This document shows positions 14,394-50,200 of a stretch of DNA of 64,000 nt, in pieces. Source of the DNA: Istiophorus platypterus (Eukaryota > Chordata > Actinopteri > Istiophoriformes > Istiophoridae); contig CM029121.1 of the NCBI GenBank assembly GCA_016859345.1, positions 10,003,411 through 10,067,410 of the forward strand, written 5' to 3'. A model generated the notes under the pieces. It saw only the letters and a program-made list of their open reading frames with translations. It was not told where the DNA came from and did no database searches. The position numbers and the translations under genes were made by a program. How positions within the stretch are numbered: position 1 is the stretch's first letter; each line of letters begins with the position of its first letter.

Positions 14394-14650
14394 GGTTATG
14401 TTTTCAACCGTGTCTTTTTCTTTGTTTTTTTGCTTGTCAGCATGATTATGCCTCATGATTATAAACTACTGAACCAATTTGCACCGAACTTGGTTGAGGG
14501 AATGGGCCTGGGCCTGGGAAAAAGGCCTTAACATTTTGAGCCTGATTCAGATCATTTACTATACTCTGGTCTTTTCCTCTGAAGTGTGGCGTATGTTATT
14601 TGACACTGGCCTTGGCAGATATTTATGCACTGGGTGCCCTTTTAGTTCTA
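14394..14650 (+). repeat. MITE-like dispersed repeat, copy 1
   Basis: Begins GCCAAGGAGGTTATGTTTTC and ends near CACTGGCCTTGGCAGAT; the ends form a short imperfect inverted repeat. The same family appears reversed at 45,302-45,520. I recall this sequence type as common in teleosts. The left border of the 1.55-kb duplication falls inside it. Confidence 0.65.
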
Positions 14651-14798
14651 TCAATCGTTGCTAAATTCTCTGCTGCCCAGTGACATCAAACAGGTGGATG
14701 AAATTCTGGTTGATGCTTTAGAGCTGTTCAAACCTCAATGCTGACCTCTGCTGGTGCAAAACGATTTACTTTGCTTCTCTCTTTCTTCATCTCCACAG

Positions 14799-37633
<22,835 letters not shown>

Positions 37634-38475
37634 ACCAGAGAAACTGCTCAAGTCTTCTACTTTTCTCTTTACACTTAGCAGGAAACTGAGCAAACATTTG
37701 TAAAGGGAACCGATTCAACAAATTGTGCTGTATTTATTTTTATACATGTCATGTTCTTGTTAAGGACCCTGTAGCTTAAACCTCTTTTTCTTGTATTTAT
37801 TTGTTAAAATGTTGAACGTTTGACAAAAGAGAAAACCGTATAAGGTGAACATATTAATGACCAAAAATATCTGGATTATATATAAACTTTTCTCTTGGAA
37901 TCTTTTATTATAATTACATACATTTATATTTCTCAGTTTGTTGCTTGCTTACTACTGTATATGACTTACTGATGGTTACATTTTTAGCTCAGGTAATATG
38001 TTGGAGGCTGTATAGGTATTATTACAGACATATGACAAAAGAAAAACTTGTAATTAACTGAACCTTTAGAATGGCTGAGTAAAAAACGCTGGTTTAAATA
38101 CTATGTGCCTTTTAAAAAAAACCTGTGTTTTAATACCAATAGGTGGCACTCTTTTATTTTGTTTTAGTGCTTAAGACAAAACTATAGAGGAATTACAGGG
38201 ACTGTTGTGATCTTACCTGGTTATGGCAACCTTAAAATGATTTTTTTTTTTTAAATATATCATATTTTATTGAAGTTTTTCAGTTTGTACAACCAATTTT
38301 TTTTGCACCTCTTAAGCCAATTTGAACTGTGCAATGCCTTTTAATGAAGGAATCCAGGTGTGGAGGATGTAGAGTCTTTTGTATTTGTATGCACTGTAGT
38401 TAATAATGCACTGGATGCATTTTTGCCTTTCTACACTGTCCACTTGTTTAAACTATGAGATGTTTATTGTTTATT

Positions 38476-38520
38476 TTTGTTTGTTTGTTTGTTTGTTTGT
38501 TTTCTTGCTTGCTTGCTTGT
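38476..38520. repeat. (TTTG)n(CTTG)n tetranucleotide repeat in the 3' UTR
   Basis: About seven TTTG units then four CTTG units. Confidence 0.93.
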
Positions 38521-39159
38521 TTTACTAGTATCTAATTATATCTTGGCCAGTTTTTTGTGAAACTGTTTGTAAGCTTTTGATATTCAACCCACATCTAATT
38601 GTTACAGTTTTACTTTGATTATTTATTATGATTAGATTAAAGATTAGATAGATGGGTCACATTAAACAAAAGCTCAGGAACTCAAACAATGAAAAATGAA
38701 CATTTTACTTGTAGGTATTTTGTTAGAAAACCCATACTGCATCCCAGTGTACTTTGAAGAAATCACATTCTTGTTTTGTTTTGTTGATGTACTTCTTTTC
38801 TACACCGTACATTCCTCATAGAAACAACAATCACTTCCTGCTGCATACCTTGTCTATCTATGGACATTTCCTGTGATGTTAAAATCACCAGAGGAGCACA
38901 AGCTTTAATTTCTTTCTAAAGGGCATTATTTTCCATGTTGCAGGTACGTTTCTTTCTAAAAATGATTGATATGTGTGACTAGGCTTTAGATATTTTCAAG
39001 CACTCGTCTTTTGAATGAAAAAACAAGAATAACGTATAGTCATAATGTTTTAGGATGTTTTTGAAATGCTTTATGAAATGCTTGCTGGTACAATGCAAAA
39101 ATGCAGAAGGAGTAAGGTTTTAATATTTGTATATTGTCAAATCTGTCAAACAAAATGGG

Positions 39160-39165
39160 ATTAAA
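39160..39165 (+). terminator. ptprj: Candidate polyadenylation signal (ATTAAA)
   Basis: ATTAAA about 1.5 kb after the stop codon, with GT-rich sequence 40-75 nt downstream, the usual arrangement of a vertebrate cleavage site. Confidence 0.45.
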
Positions 39166-39195
39166 GACGTTACTTCATTTTTACCCCATATATGT

Positions 39196-40789
39196 TTATG
39201 GCTGTGTAATGTGTGGTTTGACTCTGTGTGTGGGTAAGTGTGACATCTGTCTCTTTACTACAATCCAGCAGCTTCTACATAATTCAAACTTTTTACTCAC
39301 ACTATAGTGTCATCTGTTGACAGTCATCATTCTTGCTGATGTCATTAAAAAAATGCTAGTTTTTGTGTAGTGTTACAAGCTAATATACCAAAAACCTAAC
39401 TTGCACATTATCTGTGACATCCACTTTAGAGAATTGCACTGCTGATAAATTCATTATGCAAAGAGTTTCTGAATTTTTACAGTCAATTGGAAAGCATCAA
39501 AAGAAGCACGGCAGTTGAATATGATGTGTGCTACTTTAGAAGATTGAACTGGCACACCTCTGCATTAGTCAGAGCAACTTAGAGCTTGCAGGTAGCTAAG
39601 GGCACCCTTGAAGGATGAATAAATAATGCCATTTCTCCTTCTTATTTCATGAGGAAAAAGTTTCATACACAGGGCTTAAATCGAGCCTTCACTTGTGGGA
39701 TTTTCTAATATGATGGGAGTTTTAAGGGAACTCATTTTCACACATTACATGGGACTCTGAACATGGTGGTAATATAAGTTTTTGTGAGAATGTCAGCTTC
39801 ATTTAGCCTGATATTTCTCACATCCTATACAGTAGCCACCCTTCCTTTCTCTAAGTTTTTCAGCTCTCCCCTGACTCCTGACTTAGACTCAGTTCCACAA
39901 GTTGGCTCTAAAAATAGATTTGGCATTTGAATGTCTCTTTGTAGCTTCCTATGCTATGATTTGCAATAAAAAGTACACAGACAGCTGAAGCCATTAAGAC
40001 AGCAATCCAACCTGCAAATAGAAAAATTAAAATAGGACAAAAGATAACTGGATGTTCCAAATTTAATAATGAGCTCTAATGCTTTCGTGCCAGTAAATCC
40101 AACATAGTGGATTACATTGGGATATTTCATCTTTTGATTGAGGTGGTGATAAGTTTTTTTCTGAAAGTATTTTTAAAAAGCAGTCATAAATGAGGATCTG
40201 GGCCCTATTAAATGGAAAAAGCACAACCACGCAGCTATATAGAGACTTTGCCTTGACCTTAAGTTAAGACCTGACTTCCAGACCGGTCGTTACAGTGAAC
40301 GTACTGTACATGTGGCTGTTGCTGTCCAGCCTTCGGCTTAGTTTTAGCATACTTGTGTCATTTTACAGCTTTTGCTTGGCTGAACGTCTTGGTCGGTGAA
40401 GCTATGATGGACATTTAGTTTGAAGCAAGACACAATGAAGTCACAATGGCTCCAGCAAATCAAAGCGGAAAGATAAGGACTAATACTCATCATCAAACTG
40501 CTGAAGTAGAGCCAAAAAACAAACAACAAAAGTAGTGGTAAATAGTAAATCACCCATAAATCACCTCAATCGGCAGCAACAACAAAATGACATTTATTTG
40601 TTAATGCATTAGTAATAATAATTCAATAGATTATACAGTGATAGGAGCCGTCCTACTGCCAAATGAGCACTTTTGCTTTTGATTCTTGACCCACATTTTC
40701 TGACAATACCTTGTACTTCACTTGAGTTTTATCGGTTACGGAGTGTTTTCGCATTGAGCAGTGCTACTTTTTCAACTAACCTAACTATC
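39196..40789. other. Intergenic spacer between ptprj and the CpG island
   Basis: About 1.6 kb, AT-rich, no ORF of interest. The two genes appear to lie in tandem on the + strand with a short gap. Confidence 0.55.
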
Positions 40790-40929
40790 GTTATATTTAA
40801 CGCGGCACCGTGAAAAACCTCGGACTATCCTCTTCCCAACACGGCGTCGCCCTCTCGTATAACAATCGCGCAGACGCTCGACGGCGTGTACCCGTGGTGA
40901 GCACCCGCCTCGGGGTGAGGTGCCACGCA

Positions 40930-40961
40930 GCAGCGGCGGCGGCGGCGGCGGCGGCGGCGGC
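40930..40961. repeat. (GGC)n triplet repeat in the first exon
   Basis: About ten GGC units preceded by CAGCAGC and followed by CTGCTG. A second run is at 41,031-41,055. Confidence 0.95.
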
Positions 40962-41030
40962 TGCTGTTCGCCGCTGCGGCCACAGGTGTCGCCAGAGCTC
41001 CCGCCCGTGCGGCGGCGGTCCGACGGAACT

Positions 41031-41055
41031 CGGCGGCGGCGGCGGCGGCAGCAGC
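41031..41055. repeat. (CGG)n/(CAG)n triplet repeat
   Basis: About six CGG units followed by GCAGCAGCAGG; a CTCCAC/CTCCGC-rich tract follows to about 41,125. Confidence 0.93.
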
Positions 41056-41295
41056 AGGACCCGGTCCACCGCTCCACCTCCTCCACCTCCTCCGCCTCCT
41101 CCGCCTTCTCCACCGCTCCGCCTTTCTCCATGTTGAAACGGAGCGACTTCTCCTCCCGCCGACCCTGAGCCGTCCGCCTCGGCACGCCCGCCGCTCCCCC
41201 GCTCCCCGCGGGCCCCCTGTGCCATGAAGCCGGACCGGGAAGGAGGCACGGAGACCAGCGTCTGAGCGTCTGAGCGCCGCCCGGGTCCAGACACG

Positions 41296-44200
41296 GTGAG
41301 TCCCCGTTCGGCTGCTCTAACGCGGCCGGATGGGACAAGTTGCCGTTTTCTGAGGCAATGTTACGCCCACGTCCTCAACTAATAGCGGTTTTCTGCGCTA
41401 ACTTAAGCTAACTAGCGGAGCCCTGGTAGCATCGACTTGTAGATCGGGGACGGTCTCTCTCTCTCTCCCCTCACACAGGATCCGGACGGTAGTTTTTTTT
41501 TTTGGGGGGGCATCTTAACGACTCGGTGTGGAGAACAACGTGGTCGCCGGCGACAGGAGCGTTATCTTTGTCCGTTTTCTCCGTCCGGGCGCTGGCTAAC
41601 GTTACTAGCTAGCCGCGTAAAGTGAACCCCGGCTCCGCTCGGTCGGGGCGGACCGTCCCCATGCGGCCGCAGCCTCGGCTGTCACTTGTTCGCATGGCAA
41701 CCGTGCTCCCCCGGCCGGTGTCAAGGGTGGCGGTGACAAGCAAAGGACGAGGATCCGGGTCCGGTGCCGCCGACGCACCGTCCGGACCGCGGCCCCTGTC
41801 AGCGTAACGGCGAACCGGAGCAACCGGGGAAAAAGATAAAAATGGATAACGTTAAGCTACATAACGGCGCCTGTGGCGGAGCAGCAAACGGAGGAATAAC
41901 CCGCAGCGGTTCCCGATACTACAAAATATCCCCGTAGTCAGAAGGTGTTGGTTGTTTCGTGCGGGATTTAACGTCGCAGTCTGTGGCCGTGGGTGATTTA
42001 AAGGAGGCTGGTGGACATTTAAACATTAAACTGTGCAGCGCAGGCCGAGACATCTTCAGCGTGGTCCGACCGGTGGCTGGTCCTGCTGAGGCTGTAACCT
42101 CTGTCGTGTTCACCGCCAGCGCCGGTATTAGATCCGTCAACAGGCTCCTCCACGGAGACGTCTCTCATTTAACATCCAGGGCACTGGGTGATGTTGAGGT
42201 TTTTTTGTAATAGATTAAGAAAAATTAAGCAAGTTTTTTTTTTTTCTTCGCATGACACGGCTTTTATAATGAGCTTAATAAGAAGAAATCGACTGTTTTT
42301 GTGAACTAGGCTAATGAATTGCCAATACTGGCTTATTTCTGATATATCAGTGTAAATATGTGTCTTATAAGTTGACATGTCAGCCACTAAGAATATGAAA
42401 TTGCTGTATGGAAAGGCCAAATTATACTTGACATTATTTAGAACCAGTTCCTCCCTGACATAGGTTATTTTTTCAGCTCCAAATGTCCTTCTCAATATAT
42501 ATCTAAGTCACGACTTTTCAAAATGGCTCAGTTAGGCGATACTTGTCAAAAATGTTTATGTGTTGTTGAAAAAAAGGATTATTTACCTAGATGTTATAAG
42601 ACATTTTAAAGCCCTCAAATACTGATATCGGAAGGAACCTAAAAAATCCACTGTGGGTCAGGTTACATTTGTGAGATTTTATTTTTATTAGATAATAACT
42701 AAACTTGGAGATTTTACAGTGCCACTTTGCCCCATCCATCTCCATCTATTCCTAGTGCTGACAAAGATAGAAGAGCTCATCAACTTTAATCATGTGGTAT
42801 TATGTGGAGTTGAGCTTTGCTAGAGATGAGAATAACACTGAAGTGCACTTTAGTTATTAGTTAAAAGGCTTACTGGAATGTGTCAATAAAAATAGTGGAA
42901 AAAATAATCTCAAGAGAAGACAATCCCAGCACAAGAGGAAATGATTTTCCTTTTGTGCTGAGATTCCTTCCCTTTTAGATTTCTAGAATTGAAATGTGAG
43001 GCGATATTTGAGAAGAAGTTGCATCAGGGTTAGAAAAGACAGTTCAACAGGCTGTCTGTCGTGCCCCAATTTTTCATTTTGTCAAAGCTCTGCAAAGTCC
43101 TTATTTGTTCTTTTTCCTCCCCAGCCTCTCTCTGGTCTTTTGGCACTTTCAGTTGTCTGAATCGTTCAGATTAGTTTATACAGAACAATAAATGGCTATT
43201 ATCCAGTATTAGGATTCTCTGTCAGACTTGGACAAAAATTGATGTGATACTCAATGACTGTGAGTGCTATCAATAGCAGAGATGGTAACATACCAGACAT
43301 TTGAAGGTCATTAATGCAGAGTGGCTATTGAAAAATGGGTCATGAGATCAATAGCAACAACTTCTGGCCTTTATCAAATCTGTGTTGTTTCAAATATTCT
43401 ATGTCTAATTCCCTTCATTAAAGGAAGTCTTAATCCTCTATAACCAAAAAAAATAATATCTACTCCATATTGTTTGAGTTTTTCAAACTTAGTTTTTATA
43501 ACAATGGGCTGTTTTCTATGGGGATCTGTTAACACCCACACAAGTCTGATCACGCCCTTTGACAGTTACCTTGCACTAATCAGGTGGGGATATTTAATGG
43601 TGTTGGTGCCTAATCCTGTCAACTAGAACTGTGGCTTTGCCCTGCCATGAATGACAAATGGGGAGAGAGTGGTAGTCAATGAAGGAAAAAAAAAAGGGTG
43701 GTGAAAATGTGAAGAGGTGTTTGAGTCTCTTTCTGTGGGAGAGTTTGTTTTTTTTTCTTTTTAAATCGCTGCTTTTTCTAGCAGGAAGACACAACAACAG
43801 ATGTCTCAACTTCCCTGCTGTGCTGTGAGGAAGACTCAGAAAATACCATTTCCACCACATACTGTAGATGTGAATCTACAGAAGCCACCCAGTAGTCCTG
43901 GTAGCATTGGGGTTGACAGTATTGCCAAAGTCATCCCTCCTCTTTCTCCCATCATGAACAATTAAATGTTAAATATCCATTATAAGAATTTTTGGGGTAA
44001 AAAGCCCCAACATATTCCATAAAATAGCCACCCATTATTAGGATGGGGGAATTGAAGAATTTGGATTATTATTTTAAAAAACAGTTTTGTTTGAAACTAT
44101 GACATTATAGGGATACAGGAAATGCGAGGGAGAGTTGTCTGTTATTCTTTTTTGACTTTTTTGATTTTTTTTTTTGTCTATTTCAGTGGTATTATGTAGC

Positions 44201-47200
44201 ACGCCTCTAAAGTGCTTTATGCAAAGTGTGTTGCATTACACCAAAAATGCATGGCTGTGCTTACTAATAAAATGCATTCATTAAAAAGCAACAAGTTAAA
44301 CTGCATTAATGGAAAAGCTGAAAGCTCAAATGCATTTTCCGAAGGGTAGACCACACCTTGGAAATGCCTCATGCTAAGTGTTTTCTGCGCAGCTGTAAAA
44401 TCAAGGAGAAATGTTCCATCTCTCCACTGGCCGTAACTGTGTTTGTGTGAGACAGACAGAATGGGAGAGAGTGAGGCAAGGAGGAGCTGAGTGAATCAAT
44501 GTGCTGTGCACAGCTCTACAATGAAGCAACGGTGCAAAACAATATGTTGGAGATCTTTTATGTTGTTATAAGAGGTGAAAAAATACTTTCTGGTCATTAT
44601 GAACCTGGTGAGACAAATTAGACTGGTGAGCAACCACATTCTATCTAATTATTGGGAAAAGCTGCTTGTCACATTGGCAGCCTCCTTTCCTTGCAGGTTA
44701 AGTCCATATACCTCGGCTGATTGTGGTTATGAATTAATCTGGTTGAGTGGTTATTTCCCAGTTAATTCTGACACAGCATACATAAAATCTTATTTTCATT
44801 GTCTAGATCAAAATGCTGCAAAAGCGAGCTGGTTTTATGACTGTGCCTGTATGTTTACCTAATCCAAGCACTAGCATGGGAGAAGCGGACTGCTGTCTGC
44901 TGGGGCTGCAGCCCCACCTGGTGGCAGGCGGCCACATCATATATTAGATGCAACAGTTAACCGGCATTGTACATTAATAAAATGTTATAATTAGTTTAAC
45001 CGACTAGTATTTCCTTTGCCAGTTAGCCAGGGCAGGGCAATAGTTTAGTCAAATAATCACACACATCCCCAACAAAGATGGAAAAAGCAAAAAAAAATAA
45101 CCTTTTCCAAAATTGTGCAAAAAGGAAATGTTTACATCTCACAATCCCTGTAACATTAATTCAAACCTCAGCAGAAGTTGCTCACATCTATATTTCAGTC
45201 ATTACTCCATATGCTCAAAAAGAACCAGGAACACAGCAAGTGCAATTTCATATTTTAAAGCAAAAGCCATGATGCAGATTAGAACTAGAAAATGTGCTCT
45301 ATAGATCGCACACCTCCGCCAAGGCCAATGTCAAACAACATACACGAGACTTCAGAGAATAAAATTCTAATTCATTATCCATTCCCTCCCATCAATTTTG
45401 GTGTGAATTTTCTGTTATGTAGTTTTTGCATGATCCTGCTGACACATAAACAAACAAAGAAAGAAACCAACCAGCAAATAGACAAAGGTAGTCAGATAAC
45501 CTCCTTGGCAGAGGTAACAGTGGAAAAACTGGGTTTAAAGGGCTAATGAAAGTGATTGAGTCTGGATATAAAGTCACAGGACAGAAACATTTTTCAGAAA
45601 CACTGCTGCCTCACATTTGTTCATAATTCATGGAAAAAGTGGAGGGGGAGCTTTAAATACACATGCCACCACTACTAATATGTAGTCTTGCCCTACATGA
45701 GCCTAATAAGCATAAATGTTAGACCATGTTGGTTACAGAGAGTATCAAATCATAAATTAAAAAAATAAAGGATTGTTTAGAACCATAAGAAACTTTGTCA
45801 TTTATGTGAGTTCTAAACTGAACATAACTCTTGAAATTCAAATTAAAAGCTGTGGCGTTTTCTTTTAAACACTGTTTACATGCAGTTTTACCATAACATA
45901 TTGTGTCTATCCTTGAGGTATAACCAGCATGTTGAATGTGTTGCCTTTTTCATTAATGGTATTAAATGTATAAATCGATAATCACTGATATTGATCAATA
46001 TGTCAAAAAATATTGTGATAATGTTTTTGGCCATATTTCCCACCACCTATTTTCAGCTAATATGAAAGTGCTGAGTAACAGAGAGAGAGAAACGGCTACC
46101 AGAATGTCTTTTACACTGCTTTTGACCATGCCTTAATAGAAGCAGCTACAAGAAGACATGAAGCGACTGATAATTAATTGAAAATGAGTGCCAGGAGATG
46201 CGGAGAGACATTTGGGGGAACAAGGAAAACTGAAGAACAATGAGTAGCGACGCTTCTGCCTGAATTGCAAAATTCCAAATAGGGAGTACAAAATGGAAAG
46301 AATGTGCAAAAGCAGTCCCAAGGCAGACCGTATGGTCAAAAAGATAGTGTCCCTTCAACTATATAAAAAAAAATAGTACCCCCTTACACTGCCCAAAAAA
46401 CCCCCCCAAAAAACTGGGCAAGCTTCATTTTCAGTGTATTATAAGTGTGTAAATATTTCCTACTAATTTTCCAAAAGATGTCTACATAAACAGTGAGTTT
46501 AAATCTGACTCCTCATAACAACGGAAGTGTCCCACTCCAGGGGATTTGATATGTGGCTCAGCGCCATTCCAGTTCCCCTGAGCTAGAAATGCTTTCCCGG
46601 ACATCTAGTGGGGGAATCGAGGCTAATACTGCTCCATATTGAATCTTTCTATCTTTCCCCAGAGAGAAAATGCAATTTTAGCAGCTTCTATTGAGCCAAG
46701 ATTCCTTTCTCATTCCTTGGTCCTACTTAGTTTTTTTTTGTCCTAAGTTAGTTAACAGCTGTAAGTTGAAAACAGGTCCTTTTCACAGTGTTGACATTTT
46801 TCTTATATGACCTTATCATTAAATTTGGAAAAAGGAACACACAAGGTGACCTATACTGTATGCTTTTGTGATCCCATCTATACGAAGTAAGATGTTCAAA
46901 GCTTTCAGCCAAATATACATATTGTACAGATGTCACATTATAAAAACTGTATTAAATCATTATAAATTTTGTAATGCCTGTCTGTGAGATGCAAATCCCC
47001 CCTGGGCCAACTTTTAAGTGTTTAAATATTAGCCATTCTCTATGCTAATGCCCTGTAATGTCTGCAGAGTGTAGTCTTTTGTGATGATATCACATTATTC
47101 TTGTAGGGGTGCAAACTTATCACATTGTGGTGAAAGTTGTTGTTTTGAATCCAAAATAGATTATTTGTGTGATCCCTGTTGATCTGAAGAGTTTTGAAAT

Positions 47201-50200
47201 TGGGAAATGCCATAAGGTAAAAATCTCTTACAGTAGCATATATCACGATATGTTAAGCTTGATACCGTTAATTAGCCGGACAGGGTTGAGTAATTTTGAT
47301 TTAGTGAACACTACCCATCACAATGTGGATGTAACATGAACTGTTAACATTTTCCCATGGAGTCTAACAATATCCAGCCACTTGGAATTCCACTTTTCTA
47401 ACATTACTGCTGTTGGACTCTGGAACTACTTGTTTAACTACTAACGTTGCAGTTTTGCCAATGATGACAACACAAGTTGAGCTCCTCAGCCAAAGTTCCA
47501 ACTTAATGTAAATGTTAGCTGCTGATGGTTCTATTTTCTTTATGCTAAGATAATATTAGCAAGGCTAATATTGTCATAACCATGACGTAAAACAATATGG
47601 AACACGAGACTAATTCATGAGACAACTGTGTAGACATTCAGCTGAAATGGACCTATGTTCCTTATAATGTAGTTAAATGGAACACTTTTTACAGTGACAA
47701 CCTAATTATGTAACTTAAGAAGAGTGCAGATGCTAAAATCAATTAAAATGACAAAATCTGTATTGAAATTACCTTGGGACAGTGTTATTTGTAGAGGTTG
47801 GGAAATCAATTTATAAATGTCGACTCTAAATCCTTTCTTTTAATCGACCAAACAGCAGTTACAATAACCCATTAATTTTTAGTGGCTAATCCCTGCTCCA
47901 AGCAGATTTCAGTGTGCTCTTCATGTTACTTGTTTGGTGTCTTGATATACTTTATGACTACTAATCTTTTGATGCTTCAGTTTTCTGTTTTAATTAACTA
48001 AAAATCAGAGACTTCTGCACAGTGTAATCAGGGATGACAGTGTATCCCCAATGTTGTTCTGCGTGGATCTTGTCCCCTACTTATACACTGGGTTCAGGGT
48101 CACTTGTTAGAGCCTCTGCCAATTTATTTATTGCAATATTGCAAGAAATATTCTGAATATATTTTGATAGACATATGATTGCAGTTAGAAATGAAGAGTT
48201 TTTTGCATCTCCATGATGCTTATAGATATATACGATTTTTTTTTCACAGAATTTCCTGCCACAACCTTTGTTGTATTCTTTAAATTGAAAAAACATTTTG
48301 TTTACATCACCATTCCTCATTCTTTTTCTGCCTCTTGCTTACCATACCCGTCTCACACACACAAAATTATGGCTTGCGATTAACCTGAAACCTTGTTTTT
48401 GTTCCTAGGCTCCTGCGAGTCAGTGTGTGTATTTATAGACCAGGTTTCACACTGTAGATCCCCTACCCTTCTTTTCACAGAGCCAGTGGCTGCCGTAGCA
48501 TTCTCACGGTAGCTAGTTCCTCTGCAATCGATATCCACCTCTCACTCATCTTGAGCTTAAGCTCATGGAGCTGCTGCTTGTATAAATGTTGCCAACTTTA
48601 CTCAAGGCCCAGTGTTATTACTTATTGGAATTTGTAGGTACAGTTGCAAAACGTAAAATAGAAAAAACACAAATGCAATACCTCAGAGTTGTACAATGTG
48701 AATAAAAGTTTAATTTCTGGTTTGTATGTGCATGTATTGTGTACATGGTTGCATGTTATGTGTACATGGAAAACTTACATGAGTGTTATTAGGTAAGAGT
48801 CAGCCACTTTAGTTTAGCCACTGAATATGTAGACTGAAGGTTGATGCTTCATGCCTGTTCTATAATCATTTATATGTATTTCCTATTTGATGAACTCCTA
48901 TGCAGTGATAACAATTTAGCAAAATATCAACAAGTATGAGGCTGTGGTGCCTATGTCATGCTTACTATCTGCATTTGTTGTAAAGCTGTTTCTGAGTGGC
49001 AAGCCTTGACCAGGGAATTCGTCCAGTCCCAGAAAATGATTGGCACTGAGCACACCCCATGTCAGATGCTTATAATCTGCAGTTTCAAGGGATAAACTGC
49101 AGTGTCTGTGTTGGGTTTACAGCAGGGTTGTTGTAGATTTTTGACATACTTTTAACAGCATTTTATTATGAAAGAGGTGCAGACGAGAGGCTTGATTACG
49201 TCATGGTTTTAACATCAGCCTGTTAAAGCCCTCTTTGGAGGGTCATCATGGTGCTCTGTGCAGATTGAGTCAGATTGGCTCTAATTTTTGCCATCTGGCA
49301 GCTGATGTTTTCAAGCCATGTCATTTCATTGGCCATAAACAAATGAGTTAATACCTATGAATGTAATGTCACAACTTTGTTGAGAAAATGAATACTCACA
49401 AGTCAGTGTTTTTGTTTATGACACTGCATAATCTGTGTTTTCCTTATGGAGTAGTCAAATAGGGGACAAAGTGACACTGTGTTAAATCCACACTTAAAGG
49501 AAACGTCACAAAGCAGCTCAAAGAATGCAAGCATTGACTTTACTTTTAAGAAAGAGCTCAGGCTTCAGAGTATAGATGGTTTCCATGACGTGGGATCATC
49601 ATTTGATTTCAGTCTTAAAGTAATACTCCACCCAAAATTGATCTTTCGGGTATTGAACACTTTCCCCTTGTATATTAGAGATTGCTATTAGAGGGTCATA
49701 GCTTTGACTATTACCAGTAATTTTGCCATGGACAGTTTAAATTATATTGGTTACAATGGTTTCTAACAGTAACCAGGTATCATGCAAGAAAGATCTTTTA
49801 AAAAATATTCCTAGAAAATACTTAAACCACTGCTTCAGCATTATCTTTCCATTCTGTATCCCTCCAGTGTTTGTGTCTCCCTGCTTATAGCCCTTCCCTT
49901 CTGCTTCCGCTCTATTGTACTCTGATAAACATTTCTCAGTCTGATCTTCTGAATGAATGCAGAGAGATGGAATTGATATTGCTCTCCTCTCCTCCTGGTG
50001 TTGTAACATAAAGTGTGTTTTTCTAAAATGTAAGAGAATTCCTTTAATTCCAGATCCAGATCCTTTTATTAATGTAGCACTGCCTAGATTTTTGTGCTGG
50101 TTTTGACATTTAAGCTTTTTCTGGTGAATGATCAGTGTCCTCTTCCAATCACGTTGATAATTTTCACAGCCAACACAGCTGACTATGGTTACTTAGGTGC

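Larger units (their letters stand above)
37634..39195 (+). other. ptprj: Probable 3' UTR of ptprj
   Basis: AT-rich, no ORF. An ATTAAA signal at 39,160-39,165 is followed by a GT-rich stretch (39,200-39,240), the best polyadenylation site seen. Another ATTAAA at 38,636 could give a shorter form. Contains a TTTG/CTTG tract at 38,476-38,520. The end is inferred. Confidence 0.55.
40800..41295 (+). other. Noncoding first exon (5' UTR) of an unidentified gene
   Basis: Ends ACACG|GTGAGTCC, a strong donor. The left edge is a guess; a TATATTTAA lies at about 40,791. Two short ATG frames close within the exon (ATG at 41,130 and 41,224), so this is 5' UTR with upstream ORFs. Not recognised; the coding exons lie right of the window. 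Confidence 0.6.
40790..42200. promoter_or_regulatory. CpG island: promoter of the next gene
   Basis: An abrupt change from AT-rich to strongly GC- and CpG-rich sequence, with many CGG and GCGC stretches and no coding exon with conserved features. It covers a first exon with a good donor and the start of its intron. The + strand donor at 41,295 suggests transcription rightwards; a divergent start on the other strand cannot be excluded. Confidence 0.85.

Noticed and set aside
40781..41338. 185- and 165-codon ORFs on the minus strand in the CpG island
   Set aside because: They are strings of Ala, Gly, Pro and Arg from GGC/CGG repeats and general GC richness, with no conserved motif; the + strand shows a proper donor instead.
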